Shown: piece by piece, positions 10,683 through 18,501 of the stretch
Layout: each line of letters opens with the position of its first letter
Numbering within the stretch: the first letter of the stretch is position 1
Source of the DNA: Amycolatopsis saalfeldensis
GTDB taxonomy: Bacteria > Actinomycetota > Actinomycetes > Mycobacteriales > Pseudonocardiaceae
Length of the DNA stretch: 64,000 nt
Reading direction: 5' to 3'
Assembly (NCBI RefSeq): GCF_900110575.1
Contig: NZ_FOEF01000003.1
Coordinates: 377,689 to 441,688, forward strand
Notes under the pieces: generated by a model
The model's database searches: none
What the model was told of the DNA's origin: nothing
What the model saw: only the letters and a program-made list of their open reading frames with translations
Translations under genes and position numbers: made by a program

Positions 10683-12224
10683 TCAGAGCACCTCCCGAGG
10701 TAGTGTGAAAGTGATTTGCTCTTCCGTCAGCCGGCGTTCGGCGACGGTCACCGGCCCCAGCCCGCCCAGCGCCGCCACGACCTCGTCCACGAGGTGCGGC
10801 GGGGCCGAAGCGCCCGCGGTGAGGCCGATCGTGCGGACGCCGGCGAGGCGGCGCAGGTCCAGCTCGGCGACGTCGTCCACGAGCACGGCCGGGGTGCCTT
10901 CGCGCTCGGCCACCTCCACCAGCCGGCGTGAGTTCGAAGAGGTGCCGGATCCCACCACCAGCACCAGGTCCGTCTCGCGGGCGATCGCGCGCAGCGCCTG
11001 CTGCCGATTCGTGGTGGCGTAACAGATGTCGTCCTTACGGGGCGCGGAAAGCCCGGGGAACCGCTCGCGCAGCACGGCCGCGATCTCCTCGGCCTCGTCC
11101 AGTGCCAGCGTGGTCTGCATGGTGTAGGCGACGCGGGCGGGATCGCGCGCGGTGACGGTGCGCGCGGCCGCGACGTCGCCGACCACCACCACGTCTTCGG
11201 GCGCCTCCCCGACAGTGCCTTCGACCTCCTCGTGCTCCGCGTGCCCGATGAGGAACACGGTGTCGCCGCGGCCGCTGTAACGGCGGACTTCGTTGTGCAC
11301 CTTGGTCACCAGCGGGCAGGTCGCGTCGATCACCGCGAGCCCGCGGCCGGCGGCGTCACGGCGGACCGCGGGGGTCACGCCGTGGGCGGCGAGCACCAGC
11401 GTCGCGCCTTCGGGCACCTCGGCCACTTCGTCGACGAACACCGCGCCACGCTCCTGAAGCTGCCGCACCACGTGGGTGTTGTGGACGATCTGGCGCCGCA
11501 CGTACACGGGCGCGCCGTGGCGGTCCAATGCGCGCTCGACGATGTCGATCGCCCGCTCCACCCCGGCGCAGAACGAACGCGGCCCGGCCAGCAGCACGTG
11601 ACGGCCGCCGGTGGCCGCGGCCCACGCGGTGAGCGCCGGGACCGCCGCGCGCAGGCTGCGCAGCCCGGCCAGGCCGTTTCCGAGCGTGCCGGGCCGCAGC
11701 AGGGGTGCGCCGGCAGTGTCCACGATGGACCGGACGACGGCGAACGGCTCGCCCGCCGCGGCCAGCCGTTGCGACTCCATGTCGACCGCGAGCGCGCCGG
11801 TTCCGGCCAGCTCCGCGCGTTCCCGCTCGGTGACGACGTGGCCGGTGCCCAGCACAGGTCCGATGTGGACGGTGAGGCCGAGCCGTCGCAACGCACCGGC
11901 CAGCAGGGGAGCGGACGGCACGGGCACGGCCCCGTCCGGGCCGCGGACCTCGTCGGCGACCACGAGGTCGCCGGGCCGCACGTGCGGGACGAGCCCGCCG
12001 CCGATCCCGGCGACGATCCGCGGACCGGCCGGGAGCCGGGCCGCCGCGGCCGCCGCCCGGCGCGGGCCGAGTCCGGTGTGGACGGTGGGCAGCTCGCGCC
12101 GGGCCGCGCGCAACGCGGCCTGCTCGATCCGCAGCGGCGCGCAGAGCACCGCCCGCCGCGAAAAAGCTCGTGAGTGTTCGCGACGGTTAGCACCGTCATA
12201 AGCACTCACGACCGGCGTGGTCAC
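10683..12224 (-). CDS. ispH: HpnG-IspH fusion: adenosylhopane nucleosidase + HMBPP reductase
   Basis: A 513-residue two-domain protein. Residues about 26-203 form a nucleoside phosphorylase-like HpnG domain (AGIGGGL near 72-78, VDMES at 147-151), which would remove adenine from adenosylhopane to give ribosylhopane. Residues about 208-513 form a full IspH (LytB) domain that reduces HMBPP to IPP/DMAPP. Its three [4Fe-4S] cysteines are Cys219 (PRSFCAGVERAI), Cys303 (DATCPLV) and Cys401 (ICYATTNRQ), with the conserved GHAEHEEVEGTVGE segment. GTG 12224 overlaps the shc stop (GTGA). The first 25 codons largely lie in a REP-like palindrome (12167-12210), so GTG 12149 (LCAPLRIEQ...) is an alternative true start. 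The fusion ties isoprenoid precursor supply to hopanoid tailoring. Confidence 0.9.
   Translation of the reverse strand: MTTPVVSAYDGANRREHSRAFSRRAVLCAPLRIEQAALRAARRELPTVHTGLGPRRAAAAAARLPAGPRIVAGIGGGLVPHVRPGDLVVADEVRGPDGAVPVPSAPLLAGALRRLGLTVHIGPVLGTGHVVTERERAELAGTGALAVDMESQRLAAAGEPFAVVRSIVDTAGAPLLRPGTLGNGLAGLRSLRAAVPALTAWAAATGGRHVLLAGPRSFCAGVERAIDIVERALDRHGAPVYVRRQIVHNTHVVRQLQERGAVFVDEVAEVPEGATLVLAAHGVTPAVRRDAAGRGLAVIDATCPLVTKVHNEVRRYSGRGDTVFLIGHAEHEEVEGTVGEAPEDVVVVGDVAAARTVTARDPARVAYTMQTTLALDEAEEIAAVLRERFPGLSAPRKDDICYATTNRQQALRAIARETDLVLVVGSGTSSNSRRLVEVAEREGTPAVLVDDVAELDLRRLAGVRTIGLTAGASAPPHLVDEVVAALGGLGPVTVAERRLTEEQITFTLPREVL
12167..12210. repeat. REP-like nested palindrome at shc/hpnG junction
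   Basis: Outer arms CGTGAGTG (12169-12176) and CACTCACG (12203-12210) and inner arms GACGGT (12182-12187) and ACCGTC (12192-12197) are perfect, separated by symmetric 5-base bulges and a TAGC loop. It lies inside the predicted first codons of the hpnG::ispH gene. The same sequence style (GTGAGTGTT...GACGGTT) recurs at 33013-33032, which suggests a dispersed REP family rather than gene-specific coding sequence. Confidence 0.7.
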
Positions 12225-14134
12225 GAGCCGCTCCGCACGTACCGGCCCAGCGCGGACAGCGGGAACACCACGCGGTAGAGGTGATAGGACAGGTAGAAGT
12301 CGCCGGGGAAGCCGGTGCCGGTGTGCTTCTCCTCGTCCCAGCCGCCGTCCGCGCGCTGCTGTTCGACGAGCCACCGCACCCCGCGCACGGTCGTCTCGGC
12401 GTCCCGTTCGCCGGCCGCCAGCAGGGCCAGCAGCGCCCACGCGGTCTGCGACGGCGTCGACTCGCCCCGCCCGGCCCACGCGGGATCACGGTAGGAGCGC
12501 AGGTCCTCACCCCAGCCGCCGTCGGTGTTCTGGTGCTCGGCCAGCCAGGTCACGGCGCGGCGGATCCGCGGGTCCGAGCCCGGCATTCCGGCGGCGACCA
12601 GCGCGGGCACCGCGGCACCGGTGCCGTACACGTAGTTCGCGCCCCAGCGGCCGAACCACGAGCCGTCGGGCTCCTGGTGCTCCAGCAGCCAGCGCACGCC
12701 GCGGCGGCACTCGCGGCTGCCGGTTTTCCCTTCCGCCGCCAGCATTTCGACCACGTGCGCGGTGACGTCCGCGGACGGCGGGTCGATCACCGCGCCGAAG
12801 TCGCAGAACGGCAGCTTCGTCGCGAGCACCTGGGTGTTGTCGGCGTCGAACGCGCCCCAGCCGCCGTCGCGCGAGACCATGCCCTCCAGCCACTCGACGC
12901 TGCGGTCGATCGCGCCGCGCAGCCGCAGGTGGTCCGGCTTGCCCAGCCGCCGCAGCGCGAGCACGACCTCGGCGGTGTCGTCGGTGTCCGGGTAGCCGTC
13001 GTTGGCGAATTCGAAGGCGAACCCGCCGGGCCGGACCGACGGGCGGCGCACCGTCCAGTCGCCCGGCACCCGGATCTCCTCGCCCAGCAGCCATTCCCCG
13101 GCCTTGACCAGTGACTCGTCGCCGGGGGAGACGCCCGCGTCGAGCAGCGCGGTCATGGCCAGCGCGGTGTCCCACACCGGCGACTGACAGGCCTCCAGGC
13201 GCCGGACGCGGCCGGTGGCCGTCTCCTCGTGGATGGTGAACCCGTCGAGCCCTTCGAGCCCGGCCTTGAGCGCCGGGTGGTCCAGCGGGTAGCCGAGCAG
13301 GTGCAGCGCGAGGATCGAGTACACCCACGGCGGCTGGATGCCGCCCCACGACCCGTCGGCCTCCTGCCGCGCCAGGATCCACTCCGCGGCCTGGCGCAGC
13401 GCGACCTTGCGGACCGGGTTGAACGGCAGCTTGGCGTAGGCGTGCAGCGCGGTGTCGAGGTGCTGGAACACCCCGTCCCAGCTCCACGGCGGCGCGGTCT
13501 TGCGCGGCGGCTTGCCGGCCCGCAGCTCGTCCACGCCGAACGGCAGCTGCCGCACCGGCTTCAGCGTCGCGACGACGGTGAGCGGCACGATCGTCTGCCG
13601 CGCCCAGCACGCGAAGTCGTAGACGTTGAGCGGGAACCAGGACGGCAGGAAGATCAGCTCCGGCGGCAGGTTCGGCAGCTCGTCCCAGGACCACAGGCCG
13701 AACAGCGCCAGCCAGATCCGGGTGAACACCCGCGTGCCCTCGAGGCCGCCGTGCTCCCGGACGAACTCCGCCGCGGGCACGAGCCACGGCGCGTCGGCCG
13801 GGTCGCCCGCCAGCCGCAGCGCGACCCACGCCTCGACCGTGGTCGACAGATCGGCCGGGCCGCCGGGGAAGGTGGCCCAGGTGCCGTCGGCCCGCTGCTG
13901 CGAGCGGATCCACCGCGCCGACTCCTCGGCCACCCGCGGGGTGAGGATGCCGAGGAAATGGCGCAGCAGCAGGTCTTCCGCGTCCATCGTGACGTTCGTG
14001 GCCAGCTCGCCCTTCCACCAGCTGGCGGCTTCCTGCTCCCCGCGCAGGAAGCCGATGCCCGCGGCCACGGCGTCTTCGGCGGACCGCTTCGGCGCGGAGT
14101 CCGAAGTGGACGATTCCGGGACGGTCTGGGTCAT
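12221..14134 (-). CDS. shc: squalene-hopene cyclase
   Basis: A 637-residue terpene cyclase (HpnF) that converts squalene into hopene/diplopterol. The protonating DXDD motif is D383-T-D-D386 in GYPDTDDTAEV. Several QW repeats are visible, for example QEADGSWGG, SRDGGWGAF, QEPDGSWFG, QNTDGGWGE and QRADGGWDE. Length is normal for bacterial SHC, a monotopic membrane enzyme. The ATG at 14134 overlaps the polyprenyl synthase stop by one base (TGATG), and its stop overlaps the GTG of hpnG::ispH, so translation is coupled along the operon. Confidence 0.97.
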   Translation of the reverse strand: MTQTVPESSTSDSAPKRSAEDAVAAGIGFLRGEQEAASWWKGELATNVTMDAEDLLLRHFLGILTPRVAEESARWIRSQQRADGTWATFPGGPADLSTTVEAWVALRLAGDPADAPWLVPAAEFVREHGGLEGTRVFTRIWLALFGLWSWDELPNLPPELIFLPSWFPLNVYDFACWARQTIVPLTVVATLKPVRQLPFGVDELRAGKPPRKTAPPWSWDGVFQHLDTALHAYAKLPFNPVRKVALRQAAEWILARQEADGSWGGIQPPWVYSILALHLLGYPLDHPALKAGLEGLDGFTIHEETATGRVRRLEACQSPVWDTALAMTALLDAGVSPGDESLVKAGEWLLGEEIRVPGDWTVRRPSVRPGGFAFEFANDGYPDTDDTAEVVLALRRLGKPDHLRLRGAIDRSVEWLEGMVSRDGGWGAFDADNTQVLATKLPFCDFGAVIDPPSADVTAHVVEMLAAEGKTGSRECRRGVRWLLEHQEPDGSWFGRWGANYVYGTGAAVPALVAAGMPGSDPRIRRAVTWLAEHQNTDGGWGEDLRSYRDPAWAGRGESTPSQTAWALLALLAAGERDAETTVRGVRWLVEQQRADGGWDEEKHTGTGFPGDFYLSYHLYRVVFPLSALGRYVRSGS

Positions 14135-15168
14135 CACGCCTCCCGGCCGACGATGAACCGGGCGATCTCGATCAGCTCCGCGCGCGGCCCGGCGGGCAGC
14201 CCGGCGATCGCGGTCTCGGCCGTGGCGACGCGGCGCGCGGCTTCGGCCATGGCCCACTCCCGCCCGCCCGCGGACTCGACGAGGCCGGCGACGCGGGCCA
14301 GCTCCGTCTCGTCGCCGGTCTCCGCCCCGGCCAGCCAGCCGGCCAGCTCACGCGCGGTGGCCCCGCCGTGCCCGGTCGCGTACGTGATCGGCAGGGACTT
14401 CTTGTGCGCCCGCAGGTCCGAGAACACCGGCTTGCCGGTGACCGCCGGGTCGCCCCAGATGCCGAGCACGTCGTCCACCAGCTGGAACGCGAGGCCGATC
14501 TCCTCGCCGTACCGGGTCAGCGCCCCGACCACGGCGGCGGGCGCCCCGGCGAGCACGGCGCCGATGGCCGCGCTGCCGGACAGCAGCGCGCCGGTCTTGC
14601 CGCCCGCCATGGTCACGCACTCCGGCAGCGTGACGTCGTCGCGCTGTTCGAACGAGACGTCGAGGAACTGCCCGTGGATCAGCCGCCGGGTGGTCTCGGC
14701 CAGCAGCCGCCCGGCGGCGATCGCGTGCGGGGAACCGCTGTCCAGCACCACTTCCTGGGCCAGCGCCAGCATCGCGTCACCGGTCAGGATCGCGCTCGGC
14801 GCGCCGTAGAGCGACCAGACGGTGGGCCGGTGGCGGCGCTCGGTGTCGCCGTCCATCAGGTCGTCGTGCACCAGGGAGAAGTTGTGCACCAGCTCCACGG
14901 CGACCGCGCCGGGCACCCCCGTTTCCGGGGACGCGCCGGCGGCCTGGGCGGACAGCACGGCCAGCGCCGGGCGCACGGCCTTGCCGCCGTTTCCCTGTAC
15001 TGGCACGCCGTTCGCGTCGGTCCAGCCGAGGTGGTAGGCGCTGATCGCGCGGCTGCTCTCGTCCAGCCGCTCGACGGCCGCGCGCAGGGCGGGTGTGACC
15101 GTGTCGCGGCACCGGGCCAGTGAGCCCGGCGCCGCGGGCGCGGCAGTGGGTCGCATGGTGGCGGTCAT
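14134..15168 (-). CDS. polyprenyl (farnesyl-type) diphosphate synthase
   Basis: A 344-residue trans-isoprenyl diphosphate synthase that should supply farnesyl diphosphate to HpnC/HpnD. The first aspartate-rich motif, DDLMD, is at 102-106 in ELVHNFSLVHDDLMDGD; the second region is FQLVDDVLGIWGD, followed by KKSLPITYA. Operon position between hpnE and shc supports a dedicated hopanoid role. The product length (C15 or C20) cannot be fixed from sequence alone. The start ATG 15168 forms ATGA with the hpnE stop; a second ATG lies 12 bases downstream. Confidence 0.93.
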   Translation of the reverse strand: MTATMRPTAAPAAPGSLARCRDTVTPALRAAVERLDESSRAISAYHLGWTDANGVPVQGNGGKAVRPALAVLSAQAAGASPETGVPGAVAVELVHNFSLVHDDLMDGDTERRHRPTVWSLYGAPSAILTGDAMLALAQEVVLDSGSPHAIAAGRLLAETTRRLIHGQFLDVSFEQRDDVTLPECVTMAGGKTGALLSGSAAIGAVLAGAPAAVVGALTRYGEEIGLAFQLVDDVLGIWGDPAVTGKPVFSDLRAHKKSLPITYATGHGGATARELAGWLAGAETGDETELARVAGLVESAGGREWAMAEAARRVATAETAIAGLPAGPRAELIEIARFIVGREA

Positions 15169-16595
15169 GCTCCGACTCCCTCCTTCACGTCGTGAATGTG
15201 CTCTTCGAGGAGGGCGTTCGCGGCGGCCGCGCCGCTGCGCGCGGCGCCCTCCATGGTCGCGGGCCAGCCGGTGGCGGTCCACGCCCCGGCCAGGAACAGG
15301 CCGCGTTCGGCGGTCGCGGCGGGCGGGCGCAGCGACGCGGTTCCCGGGCTGGGCCGGAAGGTCGCGTGGCGTTCGCGGGTGACGAAGAAGTCGAGCACCT
15401 CGGCCTGACGGGCTTCGGGCAGCAGGCCGGTCAGCTCGGGCAGCAGCCGCTCGCGCAGGGCCGCGGTCGGCAGGTCGATCAGGCCGTCGGCGGCCGAGAG
15501 CGACATTGCCAGGTACTGGCCACTGTCCAAACCGGACTGCCGGGTGCGGTCGAACACCCACTGCACGGGCGTGCGGACCCCGGCCGCGAACGGCTCGTCC
15601 AGCACCCGGCGGTCGAGCACCACGTGCACGTTGACGATCGGGGAGCTGCCGAGCCCGCCCGACCAGCCGGGTGGCAGCCGCACGGCGCCGTCCGGGGCGA
15701 GCCGTTCGGTCACCGGCGGCGGGGTGGCGAGCACGACCTGCCCGAACCGGTCTTCGCCGCTGTCGGTGCGCACGCGCCAGCCGCGCCCGCACCGTTCGAT
15801 GGACCGGACCTTGACGCCGGTGCGCACCTCCGCGCCGGCCTCGGCCAGCCGCGCCCGCGCCGGGTCGCCGTGCAGTTCGCTCAGCGGCACCAGCGACCAG
15901 CCGATGTCGGCGGCCGCGGGATCGGTGAGCAGGCCTTCCTGGAACACGGTCGCGGCGAGGCTGAGCGACGCGTCGTCCGCCCCGGCGTTCAGCGTCGCGA
16001 CGCCGACGAGGTCCCACAGCACCTCGATCGCGGCGGCGCTCTGCCCGTGCCGGCGCAGCCATTCGCCGAACGACTGGCGGTCCGTGCGATCGTCGGCCGG
16101 GTCGACGCGCTTGAGCGCCAGCGCCGCGAGCGCGAACCGCGCGCGGTCCAGCGGGCGCAGGTGCTCGTACCGCAGCAGCGAAGCGGCCAGGTGCAGGGGA
16201 GCGGGCAGGTCGCCGCGGCGCAGCCAGGTCGTCGCGGCCGAGCCCGGGGTGCGGATCGGGATCGCCAGCCGCGGCTGCAGCGCCACCCGGTCGGCGACGC
16301 CGAGCCGGTCCAGCAACGCGAGATAAGCCGTGCAGCAGCGCAGGAACACGTGCTGCCCATTGTCCACATGCAACTCGCCACGGGTGAACGAGTGCGTCAG
16401 GCCGCCCAGGTGCGGCCGCGCTTCGTACAGCGTCACGGACCGGCCCGCGTCGACGCAGCGCAACGCCGTGGCGATCCCGGCGAGACCGCCCCCGACCACG
16501 GCGACTGTGCCTGATGCCGCCTCCGCGGGAGGGAGTGCGTCGGCGGTGCCTGATGCCGCCTCCGGGGGAGGGAGTGCGTCGGCGGGCTCGTTCAT
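15165..16595 (-). CDS. hpnE: hydroxysqualene dehydroxylase HpnE (FAD)
   Basis: A 476-residue FAD-dependent amine-oxidase-fold enzyme catalysing the last step of the HpnCDE squalene route (hydroxysqualene to squalene). The dinucleotide-binding motif VVGGGLAGIATA is at residues 33-44, followed by the expected E in LYEARPHLGG and the C-terminal FAD contact GLFLAGAWTATGWPATMEGAARSG. The extra N-terminal segment before the FAD motif is a 13-residue duplication (ADALPPPEAASGT then ADALPPAEAASGT). ATGA overlaps occur at both ends, with hpnD upstream and the polyprenyl synthase gene downstream. Confidence 0.95.
   Translation of the reverse strand: MNEPADALPPPEAASGTADALPPAEAASGTVAVVGGGLAGIATALRCVDAGRSVTLYEARPHLGGLTHSFTRGELHVDNGQHVFLRCCTAYLALLDRLGVADRVALQPRLAIPIRTPGSAATTWLRRGDLPAPLHLAASLLRYEHLRPLDRARFALAALALKRVDPADDRTDRQSFGEWLRRHGQSAAAIEVLWDLVGVATLNAGADDASLSLAATVFQEGLLTDPAAADIGWSLVPLSELHGDPARARLAEAGAEVRTGVKVRSIERCGRGWRVRTDSGEDRFGQVVLATPPPVTERLAPDGAVRLPPGWSGGLGSSPIVNVHVVLDRRVLDEPFAAGVRTPVQWVFDRTRQSGLDSGQYLAMSLSAADGLIDLPTAALRERLLPELTGLLPEARQAEVLDFFVTRERHATFRPSPGTASLRPPAATAERGLFLAGAWTATGWPATMEGAARSGAAAANALLEEHIHDVKEGVGA
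16507..16584. repeat. 39-bp tandem duplication in hpnE 5' end
   Basis: Two 39-bp direct copies (16507-16545 and 16546-16584) differ at one base. They are in frame and encode the duplicated 13-residue Ala/Pro-rich segment of HpnE ahead of its FAD-binding motif. Confidence 0.9.
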
Positions 16596-17452
16596 CGCGG
16601 GCTCCCGAGCAGCGCCCGCACGGCGACCACGGCCTTTTCCCGCCCCGACAAGGAAAGCCGGCGGTCGAACACCCGCGAGGGCTGCTCGTCGATCCGGTCG
16701 AGCAGGGTGCGGTAGATGCCGGACATCGCCGTGCAGCAGGCCGCGCTGCGCCGGTCGAGCGAGGGGACCAGGCGCAGGCCGTCGCCGTACCAGTCGCGCG
16801 CGCGAGCGGCGGCGTCGTGCACCAGCGCGGTCAGCCCGCCTTCGGGGTCCTGCAGCCGGCCGTCCTCGCCGACGGCCAGCTCGACGCCGAACCGGTCGAG
16901 GTCCTCCTTCGGCAGGTAGACGCGGCCGTTGAGCAGGTCTTCGCGGATGTCACGCAGGATGTTGGTCTGCTGCAACGCGATGCCCAGCTGGTCGGCGTAG
17001 GTCGCGGCCTCGGGCTCGGGCCTGCTGCCGAACACGCCGAGGCACAGCCGCCCGACCGAGCCCGCCACACACCGGCAGTACTCCACCAGGTCTTCGAACC
17101 GCACGTAATGCCGGCCGGTCACGTCCATCTCGACGCCGTCGAGCAGCTCCTCGAACGCGCCGAGCGGGATCGGGTACCGGCGGGCGGCGTCGGCGACCGC
17201 GACGTACACCGGATCGGTGCTCGCCCCGAGGTCGCCGAGCGACTTGCGGACGCCGGCCAGCCCGGCCAGCTTCTCTTCGGCCGGCAGGTCGCCGTCGCCG
17301 ATGTCGTCGACGATCCGGGCCAGCGCGTACACCGCGCACAAGGCGGCCCGCTTGTCCGGTGGCAGCAGCCGGATCCCGTAATGGAAATTGCGCGCTTGCT
17401 CCTTGGTGACCTGCGCGCAGTACGCGTAGGCGTCTTCGATCGTCGTGGTCAT
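16592..17452 (-). CDS. hpnD: presqualene diphosphate synthase HpnD
   Basis: A 286-residue squalene/phytoene synthase-fold enzyme that condenses two farnesyl diphosphates to presqualene diphosphate. The first Asp-rich motif DDIGD is at 49-53 and the second is RDIREDLLNGRVYLP (about 167-181). The N-terminal EQARNFHYGIRLLP block and the YRTLLDRI region near the C-terminus are typical of HpnD. The start overlaps the hpnC stop (ATGA) and the stop overlaps the hpnE start (ATGA). Confidence 0.95.
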   Translation of the reverse strand: MTTTIEDAYAYCAQVTKEQARNFHYGIRLLPPDKRAALCAVYALARIVDDIGDGDLPAEEKLAGLAGVRKSLGDLGASTDPVYVAVADAARRYPIPLGAFEELLDGVEMDVTGRHYVRFEDLVEYCRCVAGSVGRLCLGVFGSRPEPEAATYADQLGIALQQTNILRDIREDLLNGRVYLPKEDLDRFGVELAVGEDGRLQDPEGGLTALVHDAAARARDWYGDGLRLVPSLDRRSAACCTAMSGIYRTLLDRIDEQPSRVFDRRLSLSGREKAVVAVRALLGSPR

Positions 17453-18348
17453 CCGGACCGCCTCCCCGCCTTCGGTTCACCCTGTGATCCGCCCTGTGAT
17501 CGGCCGAAGCCCAGCCACACCAGCCAGCCCAGGACCCCGGCCTTCGACGGCCGCGCCGGCCTGCCGAGCACGTCACCGCCGGTCTCGCGGAGGGCATCGA
17601 CCGCCGCCAGCCCGCCGGCCACGAACCCGCCGACCGCGAGCCGGGCCCAGCCGTGCAGCTGCCCCACCAGCGGAGCGCCGCTGCCCAGGAGGGCCGCGGC
17701 GCGGTCGATTTCGAAACGCATCAGCTCTCTGAACTCCCGGGAGCCGCGCGCCGCGCCCAGCTCCGTCTCCGCGACCCCGAATGCGGCCAGGTCCTCCTGC
17801 GGGAGGTAGACCCGGCCGTTCGCGAAGTCCTCGGCGACGTCCTGCCAGTGCTCCACCAGCTGCAGCCCGGTGCAGACGCGGTCGGACAGCTGCGCGGCCC
17901 GCTCGTCGCGCACGTCGAACAGCCGCAGCACGATCCGGCCCACCGGGTCGGCCGAGAGCCGGCAGTACGCCAGCAGGTCCTCGTACGCCGGATACCGCGT
18001 CACGTGCTGGTCCTGCAGGTTCGCCTCGACCAGCCGGCCGAACGGCGCCGCGTCGGCCCGCCCGCCGTGGATCGCCGGCAGCAGGCCGCGGATCACCGGG
18101 TGCGTGGGCTCGCGGCCGTCCCAGGCGCCGGCCAGCTCCTCGCCGAACGCCTTGAGCTGGGCCACCCGGTCGCCCTCGGCCTCGTCACCGAGGTCGTCGA
18201 TCGTGCGCGCGACCGCGTACACGGCCGTGAGGTCGGCGCGGAGTTCCCGGGGCAGCACGCGCAGGGCGACCGGGAAGTTCTCGGCCTGCCGTTTTTCCCG
18301 CAAACCGGCGGCCGCGGGCAGGTGACGTCCAGGTGAAGTGGGACTCAT
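17449..18348 (-). CDS. hpnC: hydroxysqualene synthase HpnC
   Basis: A 299-residue squalene/phytoene synthase-fold protein that converts presqualene diphosphate to hydroxysqualene. Visible motifs are EKRQAENFPVALRVLP, the first Asp-rich motif DDLGDEAEGD (51-60) and the second QDVAEDFANGRVYLPQED. ATG 18348 is chosen because the family's N-terminal region begins soon after it; a 25-residue upstream extension lacks similarity. It is the first gene of the seven-gene hopanoid operon, so the operon promoter should lie in 18349-18501. Confidence 0.93.
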   Translation of the reverse strand: MSPTSPGRHLPAAAGLREKRQAENFPVALRVLPRELRADLTAVYAVARTIDDLGDEAEGDRVAQLKAFGEELAGAWDGREPTHPVIRGLLPAIHGGRADAAPFGRLVEANLQDQHVTRYPAYEDLLAYCRLSADPVGRIVLRLFDVRDERAAQLSDRVCTGLQLVEHWQDVAEDFANGRVYLPQEDLAAFGVAETELGAARGSREFRELMRFEIDRAAALLGSGAPLVGQLHGWARLAVGGFVAGGLAAVDALRETGGDVLGRPARPSKAGVLGWLVWLGFGRSQGGSQGEPKAGRRSG

Positions 18349-18501
18349 CCGCCTCAGTCTCGCTCGCTCGGACGGGCGGCTTCTGCGGCCGGGAGGAGAA
18401 TTTTCCCGGCTTCGACTTGGCACGAACGGACAAAATGGGGCGAGGATGAACCCGACCGAACCTGTTGACCTGCTATCACTGGGGAAGGGCGAGCTGCGCG
18501 C
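18349..18501. promoter_or_regulatory. divergent hpn operon / PucR-type regulator promoter region
   Basis: A 153-base intergenic region between the hopanoid operon and the divergent regulator. It is locally AT-richer around GGAGAATTTTCC (18395-18406), a palindrome with one mismatched pair. A TTGACC hexamer followed by CTATCACT near 18468-18480 could be part of the rightward promoter. No promoter can be assigned firmly. Confidence 0.35.

Noticed and set aside
16360..16368. TTGTCCACA as part of a replication origin
   Set aside because: It is a single DnaA-box-like word inside hpnE with no box cluster, dnaA or dnaN nearby.
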